Source: Corallococcus caeni (GTDB lineage: Bacteria > Myxococcota > Myxococcia > Myxococcales > Myxococcaceae). From it: a DNA stretch of 64,000 bases. Positions 46,798 to 56,415 of this stretch are shown here, in pieces. Below the pieces are notes generated by a model that was given only the letters and a program-made list of their open reading frames with translations, did no database searches and was not told the DNA's origin. The stretch's first letter is position 1; the number at the start of each line of letters is the position of its first letter. The position numbers and the translations under genes were made by a program. The stretch lies in contig NZ_BTTW01000015.1 in the NCBI RefSeq assembly GCF_036245865.1, positions 1-64,000 on the forward strand, read 5' to 3'.

Positions 46798-46958
46798 CGC
46801 CATGGCTCCTCGGACTCTTAGCGGGAGGTAGGACACGCGGGCAACAAGTCTTGGCGCGTCGAAAGCCTGGACGCCCGGCGCCCCGGGGCCCCTGACCGGG
46901 AACCCGGGTGGGAGGGGGCCAGGCCGGCCCCAGGCAGGGGGTGGGCCTCGCTCGGTGC

Positions 46959-46987
46959 TTGCCCTCGGGCCCGGGCGCGACTAACTC
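46959..46987 (+). promoter_or_regulatory. Possible promoter of asnS
   Basis: TTGCCC (46959-46964), 17-base spacer, TAACTC (46982-46987), about 33 bases before the asnS start. The -35 and -10 are imperfect; it is the best candidate in the 222-base leuS/asnS divergent gap. Confidence 0.3.
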
Positions 46988-47019
46988 GCCTTCCCGGTCT
47001 GGAGCAGAGGGAGAGCACC

Positions 47020-48420
<1,401 letters not shown>

Positions 48421-48460
48421 TCCGCGCCCCGACGCACTGAAGTCGCACTGAAGTCAGCGA

Positions 48461-48500
48461 GGGCCTCCCGTGGCGCGTCCCCGGGAGGCCCTTTCTTTTC
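48461..48500 (+). terminator. Rho-independent terminator of asnS
   Basis: GGGCCTCCCG (48461-48470) pairs perfectly with CGGGAGGCCC (48482-48491), followed by TTTCTTTTC. It lies 40 bases after the asnS stop. A direct repeat GCACTGAAGTC occurs twice just upstream (about 48434-48455). Confidence 0.92.
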
Positions 48501-48509
48501 GGGGCTGGA

Positions 48510-48537
48510 TTGACCGGATCGGGGCCCTGGCTACGTT
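48510..48537 (+). promoter_or_regulatory. Putative promoter of the small secreted-protein gene
   Basis: TTGACC (48510-48515), 16-base spacer, TACGTT (48532-48537). The predicted start point falls at about 48544, next to the GTG at 48545, so the mRNA could be leaderless or nearly so. Confidence 0.4.
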
Positions 48538-48544
48538 GGGAACC

Positions 48545-48853
48545 GTGTCCTGGCATCCGCATCAGGTGGCTCGCTGGCTGAGGCTCGCGCTGGCGTGCGT
48601 CGCGCTGGCGCTGGGCGCCGGTGCCTCCGCGCATCCCCTGCCAGGACCCCAGGCGGCGGTCGCGGTCCTCGTCGAGCGGCGCGCTCCCGAGGCCCGGTTC
48701 CAGACGGAGGCACCTGCCCGGACCGAGGCGCCCCGGCCGTCATCGCTCCCGCGGGTTCACGCCGGGACGTCCCCTGGCGGCGTTGCCCGGGCCTCGCGGC
48801 TCCCGGGGCCGCCGCGCCGCTACTTCCTGCTGCATCGAGCGCTCCTGCACTGA
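48545..48853 (+). CDS. Small secreted hypothetical protein
   Basis: 102 residues from GTG 48545. The N terminus is amphipathic/basic (WHPHQVARWLRLALACVALALGAGASAHP) and reads as a Sec signal peptide with cleavage after ASA. The mature part is Pro/Ala/Arg-rich with no recognised domain, ending RRYFLLHRALLH. It has a plausible promoter immediately upstream and precedes a second small membrane-protein gene by 52 bases. Coding status rests on the signal peptide and the promoter; no family was recognised. Confidence 0.5.
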   Translation: MSWHPHQVARWLRLALACVALALGAGASAHPLPGPQAAVAVLVERRAPEARFQTEAPARTEAPRPSSLPRVHAGTSPGGVARASRLPGPPRRYFLLHRALLH

Positions 48854-48905
48854 GGGCATCCAGAGGTCCCGTCCCTGGAAGGTCACTCAATCCCTGGAGT
48901 TCTCC

Positions 48906-49109
48906 ATGCCGCCGCTCTTGCGTGCGGGACGCGCCTGCTTGCGCGTCCTCAAGGCGGGCCTGCGCAGGTGCATTCGCGCCTGCCGGCTCGTCCTCATCCT
49001 CATCCTCGTCATCCTGCCCAATCCCCTGGTGGTGGTCCTGTCCGTCTTCCTCGGGCCCGAGCGCCGCAACCATCCCGCAGAGGTCTTGCGAAAGAAGAAG
49101 AAGGAGTAG
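48906..49109 (+). CDS. Small single-helix membrane protein
   Basis: 67 residues: MPPLLRAGRACLRVLKAGLR at the N terminus (basic, amphipathic), one hydrophobic helix (LVLILILVILPNPLVVVLSVFL, about 28-49) and a basic tail ending LRKKKKE. GGAG lies 6 bases before ATG 48906. No known family. The strongly basic ends around one helix suggest an inner-membrane peptide. It converges on the oxidoreductase gene with a 14-base gap. Confidence 0.65.
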   Translation: MPPLLRAGRACLRVLKAGLRRCIRACRLVLILILVILPNPLVVVLSVFLGPERRNHPAEVLRKKKKE

Positions 49110-49123
49110 GCCGCCTTCGCGTT

Positions 49124-50014
49124 TCAGGCCTTCTTCGTGATGCCCGCGCGCTCCTGGGCGAGCGCGCCGAGCGCGGACCAGTCCTCGTCACCGCGTCCCT
49201 GCGCGACGCCGGTGAGGAAGTGGTCGCGCAGGAGGCTGGCCAGCGGGAGGGGCACCTCCGCCGTCCGCCCCGCTTCGAGCGCCAGCGTCACGTCCTTGAG
49301 GCCCAGGCGCAGCGCGAAGCCCGCGGGCGTGTACTGCCCCTTCGCGATGGCGCCCGCGTAGTTCTCGAAGATGGGCGCCTTGGCGAAGACGGACTTGAAG
49401 ACGTCCAGGAACGCGGCGCGCTCCACGCCGCACTTCTCCGCGAGCGCGAAGGCCTCCGACAGGGCCTCCATCATGGATGCGATGAGGAAGTTGCCGGACA
49501 GCTTCACCGTGTTCGCGGCGGAGGGCCGCTCTCCCAGCTCCGTGAGGCCGCGCCCCAGGCCTGTGAGCACCGGACGCACGCGCTCTACCTGCGCCTTGGG
49601 GCCTGCCGCGACGACCCAGAGCTGCTTGCCCGCCGCTGCTTCCGGCCGGCCGAAGACGGGGGCCGACACGTAGCCCTGCCCCGCGTCCGCGTGCGCCTTC
49701 GTCAGGCGCTCCGACAGCGCGACGGAGATGGTGCTGGAGGAGACGTGGATGCCGTTCCTCGGCAGGGCGCTGACGATGCCGTCCTGGCCCAGCACGGCCG
49801 CTTCCGCGGCGTGGTCGTCCGCGAGCATGGACACGACGACCTCCGCGTCGCGTGCGGCCTCGGCGGGCGTCTTCGCCACGCGCGCGCCCTGCTGCTTCAG
49901 CGGCTCCGCCTTGGAGGCGGTGCGGTTCCAGACGGTGAGTTCATGGCCCGCGCCGGCCAGGTTCTTCGCCATGGGCGTGCCCATGTTCCCCAACCCGATG
50001 AAGCCGACCTTCAT
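49124..50014 (-). CDS. NAD(P)-dependent beta-hydroxyacid dehydrogenase family protein
   Basis: 296 residues of the 3-hydroxyisobutyrate dehydrogenase/GLYR1 family. The Rossmann motif FIGLGNMGTPMAKNLAGAGH starts at residue 5, the substrate-binding segment YVSAPVFGRPEAAAGKQLWV is in the middle, and the catalytic Lys lies in AANTVKLSGNFLIASMMEAL. These enzymes reduce semialdehydes such as succinic semialdehyde or glyoxylate with NADPH; specificity is not evident. It is the last normal high-GC gene before the low-GC segment that starts near 50040. Confidence 0.88.
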   Translation of the reverse strand: MKVGFIGLGNMGTPMAKNLAGAGHELTVWNRTASKAEPLKQQGARVAKTPAEAARDAEVVVSMLADDHAAEAAVLGQDGIVSALPRNGIHVSSSTISVALSERLTKAHADAGQGYVSAPVFGRPEAAAGKQLWVVAAGPKAQVERVRPVLTGLGRGLTELGERPSAANTVKLSGNFLIASMMEALSEAFALAEKCGVERAAFLDVFKSVFAKAPIFENYAGAIAKGQYTPAGFALRLGLKDVTLALEAGRTAEVPLPLASLLRDHFLTGVAQGRGDEDWSALGALAQERAGITKKA

Positions 50015-50129
50015 GAAGATGCTCCCTTTGCAATACCAGCGAGTTAAGGGCAGGCGTCACCCATCAAGCACCTCATCGTCCAGTGACTCGGAAGGTCAAT
50101 CCAGACCGCATCCAGTAGCCGTTCAGATC

Positions 50130-50159
50130 TTGGCACGGCGCTACTTTCCTGCCTTTAAC
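50130..50159 (+). promoter_or_regulatory. Possible promoter of the dGTPase gene
   Basis: TTGGCA (50130-50135), 18-base spacer, TTTAAC (50154-50159), about 45 bases before the ATG. AAGGTGGG immediately before ATG 50205 is a good ribosome binding site. Gap 50015-50204 holds no gene and turns AT-rich. Confidence 0.3.
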
Positions 50160-50204
50160 AAGCCGACTAGTCTTCTGTGAGTCTACTCCATTTAAGGTGG
50201 GTTT

Positions 50205-51512
50205 ATGGATTCTCCATGGGAGCAACGACGTCTACCCGAAAGCCCCCGCAGTGAAGACAGGCGCGATGGGTACGAACGCGATCGGTCACGAATCATCCAT
50301 TCGGCCGCATTCCGAAGACTCCAGGCAAAAACCCAAGTCCTAGGCATCGGTGAGGGAGATTTCCATCGAACCCGATTGACTCACTCAATGGAGGCAGCGC
50401 AAATCAGCAGAGGGCTTTTATATGTCCTTGGTCGCCAAACGCCGGACCTTAAGCGCCACCTGCCTCCGATCCATTTGCTAGAAGCAATTTGCCTTGCGCA
50501 TGACCTTGGACACCCCCCGTTCGGCCATACCGGCGAGACAGCGCTCAATCTCGCCATGTTGGAACATGGCGGATTTGAAGGGAACGGGCAGACCTTGCGC
50601 CTCCTGGCAAAACTCGAAGCCCACACGGAAAATTACGGACTAAACCCAACACGGCGGACGCTCCTCGGCATTCTTAAATACCCGACTTCCTATTCACAGA
50701 TTAGGAGCGCCGAAACAATCAAGACACCAAAAGACAGATTTGAAATCCGCTGGAACGACTGGAAACCACCCAAGTGCTATCTTGACGACGATAAAGATGT
50801 CGTTGATTTCATCTTGGAACCGCTTCCATCTGCCGAAAAATCGCGCTTCACGGAACCCCAGGCACCTGCCACAAAGAACAAGCACGGCAAGCCGAAATGG
50901 CAATCGCTCGACACATCAATCATGACGTTGGCCGACGATATTGCATTCGGCGTTCACGACCTTGAGGACGCTGCAGCGCTCGGGCTTATCGAACAAGCAG
51001 ATATCGAAAATATTGCCTGGGACCCAGAAAGTGAGTGGGCGACCAAATTCGAAGTCAACAAGTCTCTACATAAGGTCTTCTCAAAGAGCCATCACATCAG
51101 GAAGCAAGGCACTGGGGCTCTTGTCAATGCTTTTATACAGGCAGCAAAGTGGTCCCAGACGGATGAATTCGAGACCCCTTTGTTGAAATATAACGCTCGA
51201 CTCACAAGCGAAGCAGACGCTCTCCTGGCCAAACTCAAGGACGTCGAGTTTGAAAGAGTAATCAATACGCACACAGTGCAAACCTTGGAATATAGAGGTG
51301 GACACTTGGTCCTTGAGCTCTTCAAGGCGATCGCGGCCGCCCCCGAGAAACTATTGCCTGAAACATTCCGCATGGAACACAAGGCACGCACAGGCAAAGA
51401 GGCGATGCGAGTCATCTGCGACTACGTTTCGGGCATGACAGATGAGTTTGCCACCAAGCAGTACGAACGCCTGTTTGTTCCACGGCGGGGCAGTGCACTT
51501 TCCCCAGCTTGA
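50205..51512 (+). CDS. dGTPase, anti-phage deoxyguanosinetriphosphatase type
   Basis: 435 residues of the HD-domain dGTP triphosphohydrolase family. The N terminus reads DRSRIIHSAAFRRLQAKTQV, then GEGDFHRTRLTHSMEAAQIS (H60), CLAHDLGHPPFGHTGE (H99-D100, H103, H108) and a distal TLADDIAFGVHDLEDA (D244/D245), the full HD metal set. It hydrolyses dGTP to deoxyguanosine and triphosphate. Family members in some strains limit phage by draining dGTP. The gene is about 50% G+C in the stretches I counted against about 70% around it, with AAA/ATT-rich codon use, so recent transfer is likely. No mobility gene is nearby. Confidence 0.9.
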   Translation: MDSPWEQRRLPESPRSEDRRDGYERDRSRIIHSAAFRRLQAKTQVLGIGEGDFHRTRLTHSMEAAQISRGLLYVLGRQTPDLKRHLPPIHLLEAICLAHDLGHPPFGHTGETALNLAMLEHGGFEGNGQTLRLLAKLEAHTENYGLNPTRRTLLGILKYPTSYSQIRSAETIKTPKDRFEIRWNDWKPPKCYLDDDKDVVDFILEPLPSAEKSRFTEPQAPATKNKHGKPKWQSLDTSIMTLADDIAFGVHDLEDAAALGLIEQADIENIAWDPESEWATKFEVNKSLHKVFSKSHHIRKQGTGALVNAFIQAAKWSQTDEFETPLLKYNARLTSEADALLAKLKDVEFERVINTHTVQTLEYRGGHLVLELFKAIAAAPEKLLPETFRMEHKARTGKEAMRVICDYVSGMTDEFATKQYERLFVPRRGSALSPA

Positions 51513-51525
51513 TTGCGCCAAATGA

Positions 51526-53235
51526 CTACGTCTCTTCCGACACGTCCAGCCGCTCGAAGGCGCGGCCCAGGACGGCGACGCCCAGCGCCACCTCCGCGAA
51601 CAGTGCTCCCGCCGCCACCAGCCCCGCGAGCGGAACCGCCCAGGGCCCCATGACAGTGAACAGCGGATAGCCCACCAGGAGGGCCACCACCCCCGCGGGC
51701 AACAGTCCCAGGAACGTCACCACCAGCGTGCCCACCAGCGTGAGCAGCCGCTGGCCCAGCGCCTCCACGCCGCGCGCCCGCTCGGAGTCCGCTGGAATCC
51801 ACGCGGGCAGCAGCACCACCGCCGCGTTCTGCACGAACAGCCCCGCGAGCCCCAGCGCCGGCAACACCGGCAAGAGGCCCAGCACCACCGGCGCGGACCA
51901 CGGCGCGAGCGTCTCGTCGTCCGTGCCCACGCCCAGCACCAGCGCCACGGCCAGCATCACCCACTGCGCCGCGCCCAGCGTCAGCGCGGAGGCGCCCAGC
52001 TCCGCGCCCACCACCTGCCGCCCCGTGAGGGGCAGGGCTCGCAATAGCTCCAGCTTGGGCAGGTCCATGCGCAGGTCGGTGCGGAACGCGCTCGGGCCAA
52101 TCACGGCCATGGCCACCGCGATCATCAGGGCCATGGGCCCCAGGAACTCACGGCTGTTGGAGAACAGCCGCGTGTCCCCCATCAACAGCGCGAACACGGC
52201 GCCCATCACCCCGAAGGACAGCAGCATCACCAGCCCGCTGCCCATGCGCCTGCGCGCGATGAGGTTCTTCCAGAGCAGCGCCACCTCGGGACGCCCCCGG
52301 GCCTCGAGCACGAAGGGCACGCGGCCTACGCGCAGGTTGGCCGAGCGCGACGCCCGCTGCGCCCGCTGCCGCGTCCGCGCGTCCGCCCCCGCGACCGCCG
52401 AGTCCTCGAAGGGGACCTCCACCGCCAGCACCCAGGCGTAGTGCGCCACGAGCAGCGCCAGCGACGCCGGCAGGTAGCGCAGGAAGTCCTGTCCGCTGCG
52501 CGCCAGCGACGGAGCCACCAGCGCCCGGCCCGGCCACAGCACCGCGCGAGGCCCGGGTGCGTTGAGCACGTCGCGCAGCCACTCGCGCACGGCGAAGGGC
52601 GCGGAGAGGTTCTCCGGCAGCGGATGGTCGCGCAGCGTGGACAGCAGCGTGCCCATCCCCGCCACGAGGACCACCGCCACCACCGTCCACCGCACCGCGC
52701 TGCCCCAGCGCCCTCGCGACACGAGCCACGCGCGCACGAAGGACGCCGCGGTGCCGTGCAGGTACAGCGTCCCCATGGCCAGCGCCGCGCCCAGGAAGAA
52801 GAGCTCCGGCCGGGGGCTGGTGAAGCGCCCCACGAAGAGGGTCGCCGCCAGCGCCGCGAGCATCGCGCTCAAGAGGCCGCGCAGCAGCTTGTAGTGCAGC
52901 AGCGCCTGGCGCGTGACGGGCGCGGTGAAGAAGGTCTGCACCTCCGTCTGCGTGAAGGTCAGCGCCGGCCGGTCCGTGCCCAGCACCCACGCCGTCACCA
53001 GCGTGGCCAGCACCGACACCTCCAGCGAGAACTCCGCGAACAGCCTCGCGTTGGGAGACACCGCGCGGCCCGTGCCCTGGACGAAGACGCTGCGGCCCAC
53101 CAGCGAGTACAGGTACGCGAGCCCCACCGCCGCGCCCAGGAGATAGCGCGGGCGCTTCAGCCGCTGCACCTGGCGCACCACCCGGTTGCGCCACGTCCTC
53201 ACCCAGAGGAACGCCACCGCGCTCGGGAAGCTCAC
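51526..53235 (-). CDS. ABC exporter permease
   Basis: 569 residues with about 12 hydrophobic segments in two halves, beginning with the basic SFPSAVAFLWVRTWRNRVVRQ stretch. Recognisable landmarks are FTQTEVQTFFTAPVTRQALL and LELLRALPLTGRQVVGAELG, in both cases a short soluble element before a helix pair, as in large ABC-2 type exporter subunits. GTG 53235 overlaps the ATPase stop (GTGA), so the two form one transporter. Substrate unknown. Confidence 0.82.
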   Translation of the reverse strand: MSFPSAVAFLWVRTWRNRVVRQVQRLKRPRYLLGAAVGLAYLYSLVGRSVFVQGTGRAVSPNARLFAEFSLEVSVLATLVTAWVLGTDRPALTFTQTEVQTFFTAPVTRQALLHYKLLRGLLSAMLAALAATLFVGRFTSPRPELFFLGAALAMGTLYLHGTAASFVRAWLVSRGRWGSAVRWTVVAVVLVAGMGTLLSTLRDHPLPENLSAPFAVREWLRDVLNAPGPRAVLWPGRALVAPSLARSGQDFLRYLPASLALLVAHYAWVLAVEVPFEDSAVAGADARTRQRAQRASRSANLRVGRVPFVLEARGRPEVALLWKNLIARRRMGSGLVMLLSFGVMGAVFALLMGDTRLFSNSREFLGPMALMIAVAMAVIGPSAFRTDLRMDLPKLELLRALPLTGRQVVGAELGASALTLGAAQWVMLAVALVLGVGTDDETLAPWSAPVVLGLLPVLPALGLAGLFVQNAAVVLLPAWIPADSERARGVEALGQRLLTLVGTLVVTFLGLLPAGVVALLVGYPLFTVMGPWAVPLAGLVAAGALFAEVALGVAVLGRAFERLDVSEET

Positions 53236-54005
53236 GCCGGTTCGTTCCCCCGCGCCGCCGCCTCCGCTGACGCCGCGCTGGTGATGCGCACGAACAGCTC
53301 CTCCAGCGACGCGCCGTCCCCCGCCCCGCCCGCCATCTGCTCGCGGATCTCCGGCAGCGACCCCAGCGCCACCGCGCGCCCTCCGGCGATGACGAGCAGC
53401 CGGTGGCACAGCTCCTCCACCAGCGGCAGCAGGTGCGACGACAGCACCAGCGCCGTGCCCTCTTCCGAGCGGCGGCGCAGCGACGCCTTCATCCTGCGGA
53501 TGCCCAGCGGATCCAACCCCGTCAGCGGTTCGTCCAGGAGGATGAGCCGGGGCTGGTGCAGGAAGCCGCACGCGATGGACAGCTTCTGCTTCATGCCCCG
53601 CGACAGCTCGCCCGGCAGCGACTTCTCCCGTCCGGTCAGCTCCATCTCCTCCAGCAGCGCGCGGCCTCGCGCCTCCCAGTCCTCCACGCCGTAGAGGCGC
53701 GCGGTGAAGTTCAGGTGCTCCCAGACGGTGAGGTACTCGAAGAAGCGCGGCTCGTCCGGCAGGAACGCCAGCTGGCGCTTCGCCTCCACCGGCGCCACCG
53801 CCAGGTCATGCCCCGCCACCCGCACGCGGCCCACGGACGGCGGAAGGATGCCGGCCAGGCACCGCAGCGTGGACGTCTTGCCCGCGCCGTTGGGGCCCAC
53901 CAGGCCCAGCACCTCGCCGGGCGCCACCTGGAAGGTCAGCCCGCGCACCGCCCGCACCGCGCCGTACGTCTTCTCCAGCCCCTCGACGTCCAGCGCCGGT
54001 TCCAT
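53232..54005 (-). CDS. ABC transporter ATP-binding protein
   Basis: 257 residues of a single ATPase domain: Walker A GLVGPNGAGKTSTLRCLAG near residue 35, signature LSRGMKQKLSIACGFL, Walker B LILLDEPLTGLDPLG and switch His LVLSSHLLPLVEEL. The LxRGMxQK form of the signature is typical of ABC-2 export ATPases. It energises the permease downstream. A tail of about 40 residues follows the core. It starts 28 bases before (leftward) the upstream cheY stop, so may share the chemosensory transcript. Confidence 0.9.
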   Translation of the reverse strand: MEPALDVEGLEKTYGAVRAVRGLTFQVAPGEVLGLVGPNGAGKTSTLRCLAGILPPSVGRVRVAGHDLAVAPVEAKRQLAFLPDEPRFFEYLTVWEHLNFTARLYGVEDWEARGRALLEEMELTGREKSLPGELSRGMKQKLSIACGFLHQPRLILLDEPLTGLDPLGIRRMKASLRRRSEEGTALVLSSHLLPLVEELCHRLLVIAGGRAVALGSLPEIREQMAGGAGDGASLEELFVRITSAASAEAAARGNEPA

Positions 54006-54033
54006 GCGTGCCCTTGGGCCTCCTTGGGAAAGC

Positions 54034-54417
54034 TCAGCCGAGCTTCAGGAGTTCCTTCACGGTGTCCAGCACCACGCGGGCCTGCACGGGCTTCACCAGG
54101 TACGCGGTGGCCCCCAGCGCCATGGCCCGCTCGCGGTCCGCGCTCGCGCCCTCGGTCGTCACGACGACGATGGGCACCGCCCGGTGGTCTTCCGTCTGAC
54201 GGATGTGGTGGATGAGCTTCAGCCCGTCCATCAACGGCATGTTGATGTCCGTCATCACCAGGTCGAAGCGCCCCTGCGTGGTGAGCTTCTTCAGCCCCTC
54301 CACGCCGTCCTGCGCCTCGATGCAGACCACGTCCGTCAGGCGCTGGAGCGCGTACATGATGCTGCGGCGCATGGCCTGCGAGTCATCCACCACCAGCGCG
54401 CGGATCTGCTGCGACAT
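54034..54417 (-). CDS. CheY-like single-domain response regulator
   Basis: 127 residues with an intact receiver: VVDDSQAMRR acidic pair, phosphoacceptor in FDLVMTDINMPLMDG, Thr in IVVVTTEGA and Lys in TAYLVKPVQ. It has no output domain. It is the last che gene of the cluster and probably competes with or relays from CheA. ATG 54417 follows cheB by 69 bases. Confidence 0.93.
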   Translation of the reverse strand: MSQQIRALVVDDSQAMRRSIMYALQRLTDVVCIEAQDGVEGLKKLTTQGRFDLVMTDINMPLMDGLKLIHHIRQTEDHRAVPIVVVTTEGASADRERAMALGATAYLVKPVQARVVLDTVKELLKLG

Positions 54418-54486
54418 GGCCCTCAGCCTACCACCGGCGCACCGCCCGTCCCGGGTTTGTGCGGCGGCTGTCATGCACCCGGCGAT

Positions 54487-55530
54487 TCACTGCCCGGAGG
54501 ACTGCTTGCGGCGGCGCACCAGCGCGGCCAGCTCAGAACCGATGTCGTCCAGTGGAAGCACCCGGGTCACCGCCCCGGTGGCGATGGCCTCCTTGGGCAT
54601 GCCGTACACCACGGCCGTGTCCTCGGACTCCGCCCACGTCTCGCCGCCCTCGCGGCGGACCGCGCGCACGCCCTGCGCCCCGTCCGCGCCCATGCCCGTC
54701 AACACCACCGCCACCGCGCGAGGGCCCAGCACCTCCGCCGCGCTCTCGAAGAGCCGGTCCACCGACGGGGCGTACTTGTCCGCGGGCACCGGCGACGGCG
54801 TGCGCAATTCCAGGCGCCCGGTCCGGTCCGACAGCAGCAGGTGCCGCCCGCCCGGCGCGATGTAGACGTGGCCCGGCGTCACCACGTCGCCCTCGCACGC
54901 CTCCGTCACCGTGAAGGGACCGATGCGGTCCAGGCGCTCCGCGAAGGCCCGGGTGAACTGCGAGGGCATGTGCTGGCCCACCAGCACGCTGACGGTCGGC
55001 TCGGAGGCCAGCCCCTCCAGCAGCCGCTGCACCGCGGGGGGCCCGCCCGTGGACGCGCCCACGGCGATGACCTGCGGCACCTCGCCCGTCAGCAGGGCGC
55101 TGCGCAGCGCGGCCCCGTGGCGTCCGCCGGACTTCACGTGGCGGGTCGCGTGCACCTTGTCGAGCAGCTCGCGCCGCAGCTTCTCCAGCGCCTCGGGGGT
55201 GCCCTCGGGCGGCTTGGCGATGAAGTCGAACGCGCCCAGCTCCAGCGCCTTGAGCACGTCCGACTGGTGCGCGTAGCTGGAGATGACGATGACGGGCGTG
55301 GGCGACGCGCGCATGAGCAGCCGCAGGAAGGTGTGGCCGCCCAGCCGGGGCATCTCCAGGTCCAGCGTCACCACGTCCGGCTTCAGGTCCAGGACCTTCT
55401 TGAGCCCCTCCTCGCCGTCCTGCGCCCAGTCCAGCACCATCACGTCGGAGGCGGACTCCAGCAGCGTGGTGAGCGTGCGGCGGTTGGTGGCCGAGTCGTC
55501 GATGACGAGCACCGTGAGCGGACGTGCCAT
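54487..55530 (-). CDS. cheB: Chemotaxis methylesterase/glutaminase CheB
   Basis: 347 residues: receiver domain with VLVIDDSATNRRT and VVTLDLEMPRLGG (phospho-Asp), a linker, then the methylesterase with catalytic Ser in GASTGGPPAV, His in GQHMPSQFTRAF and Asp in LTGMGADGAQGVR. It removes methyl groups from receptor glutamates when phosphorylated by CheA. ATG 55530 overlaps the cheR stop (TGATG). No receptor gene is seen here, so its targets are encoded elsewhere. Confidence 0.96.
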   Translation of the reverse strand: MARPLTVLVIDDSATNRRTLTTLLESASDVMVLDWAQDGEEGLKKVLDLKPDVVTLDLEMPRLGGHTFLRLLMRASPTPVIVISSYAHQSDVLKALELGAFDFIAKPPEGTPEALEKLRRELLDKVHATRHVKSGGRHGAALRSALLTGEVPQVIAVGASTGGPPAVQRLLEGLASEPTVSVLVGQHMPSQFTRAFAERLDRIGPFTVTEACEGDVVTPGHVYIAPGGRHLLLSDRTGRLELRTPSPVPADKYAPSVDRLFESAAEVLGPRAVAVVLTGMGADGAQGVRAVRREGGETWAESEDTAVVYGMPKEAIATGAVTRVLPLDDIGSELAALVRRRKQSSGQ

Positions 55531-56402
55531 CAGCGGCCCTCCCCGCCCGGAAGCTCGGGCCGGCGGTACACGAGGTCGCCCTTCAGGTGCACCAGCTCGA
55601 AGTCCGCGCCCAGGCTGAGCAGGTTCTCCGCGTGGCCCAGCAGCAGGTAGCCGCCGGGACAGAGCCGGTCGCGGATGACGCCCAGCACGCGGCGGCGCGC
55701 GGCCTGGTCGAAGTAGATCATCACGTTGCGGCAGAAGACGACGTCCGTGCGCGGCACCAACTGGCTGCCCGCCACGTCCGCCAGGTTGTGGTGGCCGAAG
55801 TTCACCCACGCCTTCACGTCGTCGCGCACGCGGACGCGGTTGACACCCACGGGGATGAAGTAGCGCTCCAGCAGGTCCGGCGGCGTCGCGCGCAGCGCGC
55901 TGGGGCCGTACTCCGCGCGGCGGGCCACGGCCAGCACGCGGCGCGACAGGTCCGTGCCGATGACCTCCACGTCCCAGTCGTTGAAGCGGCCGCTGTCCTT
56001 CAGCAGCATGGCCAGCGTGTACGCCTCCTCGCCGGAGGAACACCCCGCGGACCACAGCCGCAGCCGGCGCGTGTGCGCGTTGCGCTTCTCCAGGATGGGA
56101 AGCAGCTCCTCGCAGAAGGCCTTGAGCTGCGCGGGTTCGCGGAAGAAGTACGTCTCGTGCGTGGTGAGGGACTCCACCGCCGCTTCCAGCTCCGCGTGGC
56201 GCTGGGCGTCGTAGCGCAGGTAGCGGTGGTAGGAGCCGAAGTCCTGGATGCCCAGCGCCTCCAGCCGGGGCCACAGCCGGCGCTCCATCACGAACTTCAT
56301 GTTCTCGTGGATGAGGATTCCGCAGTGCGCGTAGACGTGGTCGCGCAGCAGCCGGAACTCCTCCAGCGTCATCTCCGGGCGGCCCTCGTCGAAGCGTGGC
56401 AT
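55530..56402 (-). CDS. cheR: Chemoreceptor methyltransferase CheR
   Basis: 290 residues. An N-terminal helical domain (EMTLEEFRLLRDHVYAHCGI) precedes the SAM-binding domain with VESLTTHETYFFREPAQ, WSAGCSSGEEAYTLAM, IGTDLSR and DVVFCRNVMIYFD. It methylates receptor glutamates. GGGAGG about 7 bases before ATG 56402 fixes the start. It lies 13 bases after the HEAT-repeat gene and is coupled to cheB. Confidence 0.95.
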   Translation of the reverse strand: MPRFDEGRPEMTLEEFRLLRDHVYAHCGILIHENMKFVMERRLWPRLEALGIQDFGSYHRYLRYDAQRHAELEAAVESLTTHETYFFREPAQLKAFCEELLPILEKRNAHTRRLRLWSAGCSSGEEAYTLAMLLKDSGRFNDWDVEVIGTDLSRRVLAVARRAEYGPSALRATPPDLLERYFIPVGVNRVRVRDDVKAWVNFGHHNLADVAGSQLVPRTDVVFCRNVMIYFDQAARRRVLGVIRDRLCPGGYLLLGHAENLLSLGADFELVHLKGDLVYRRPELPGGEGR

Positions 56403-56415
56403 CCGAGTCCTCCCC

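Noticed and set aside
50015..50204. Attachment site or direct repeats flanking the dGTPase insertion
   Set aside because: I compared the sequence just left of 50205 with that just right of 51512 and saw no convincing direct repeat; no tRNA end is present.
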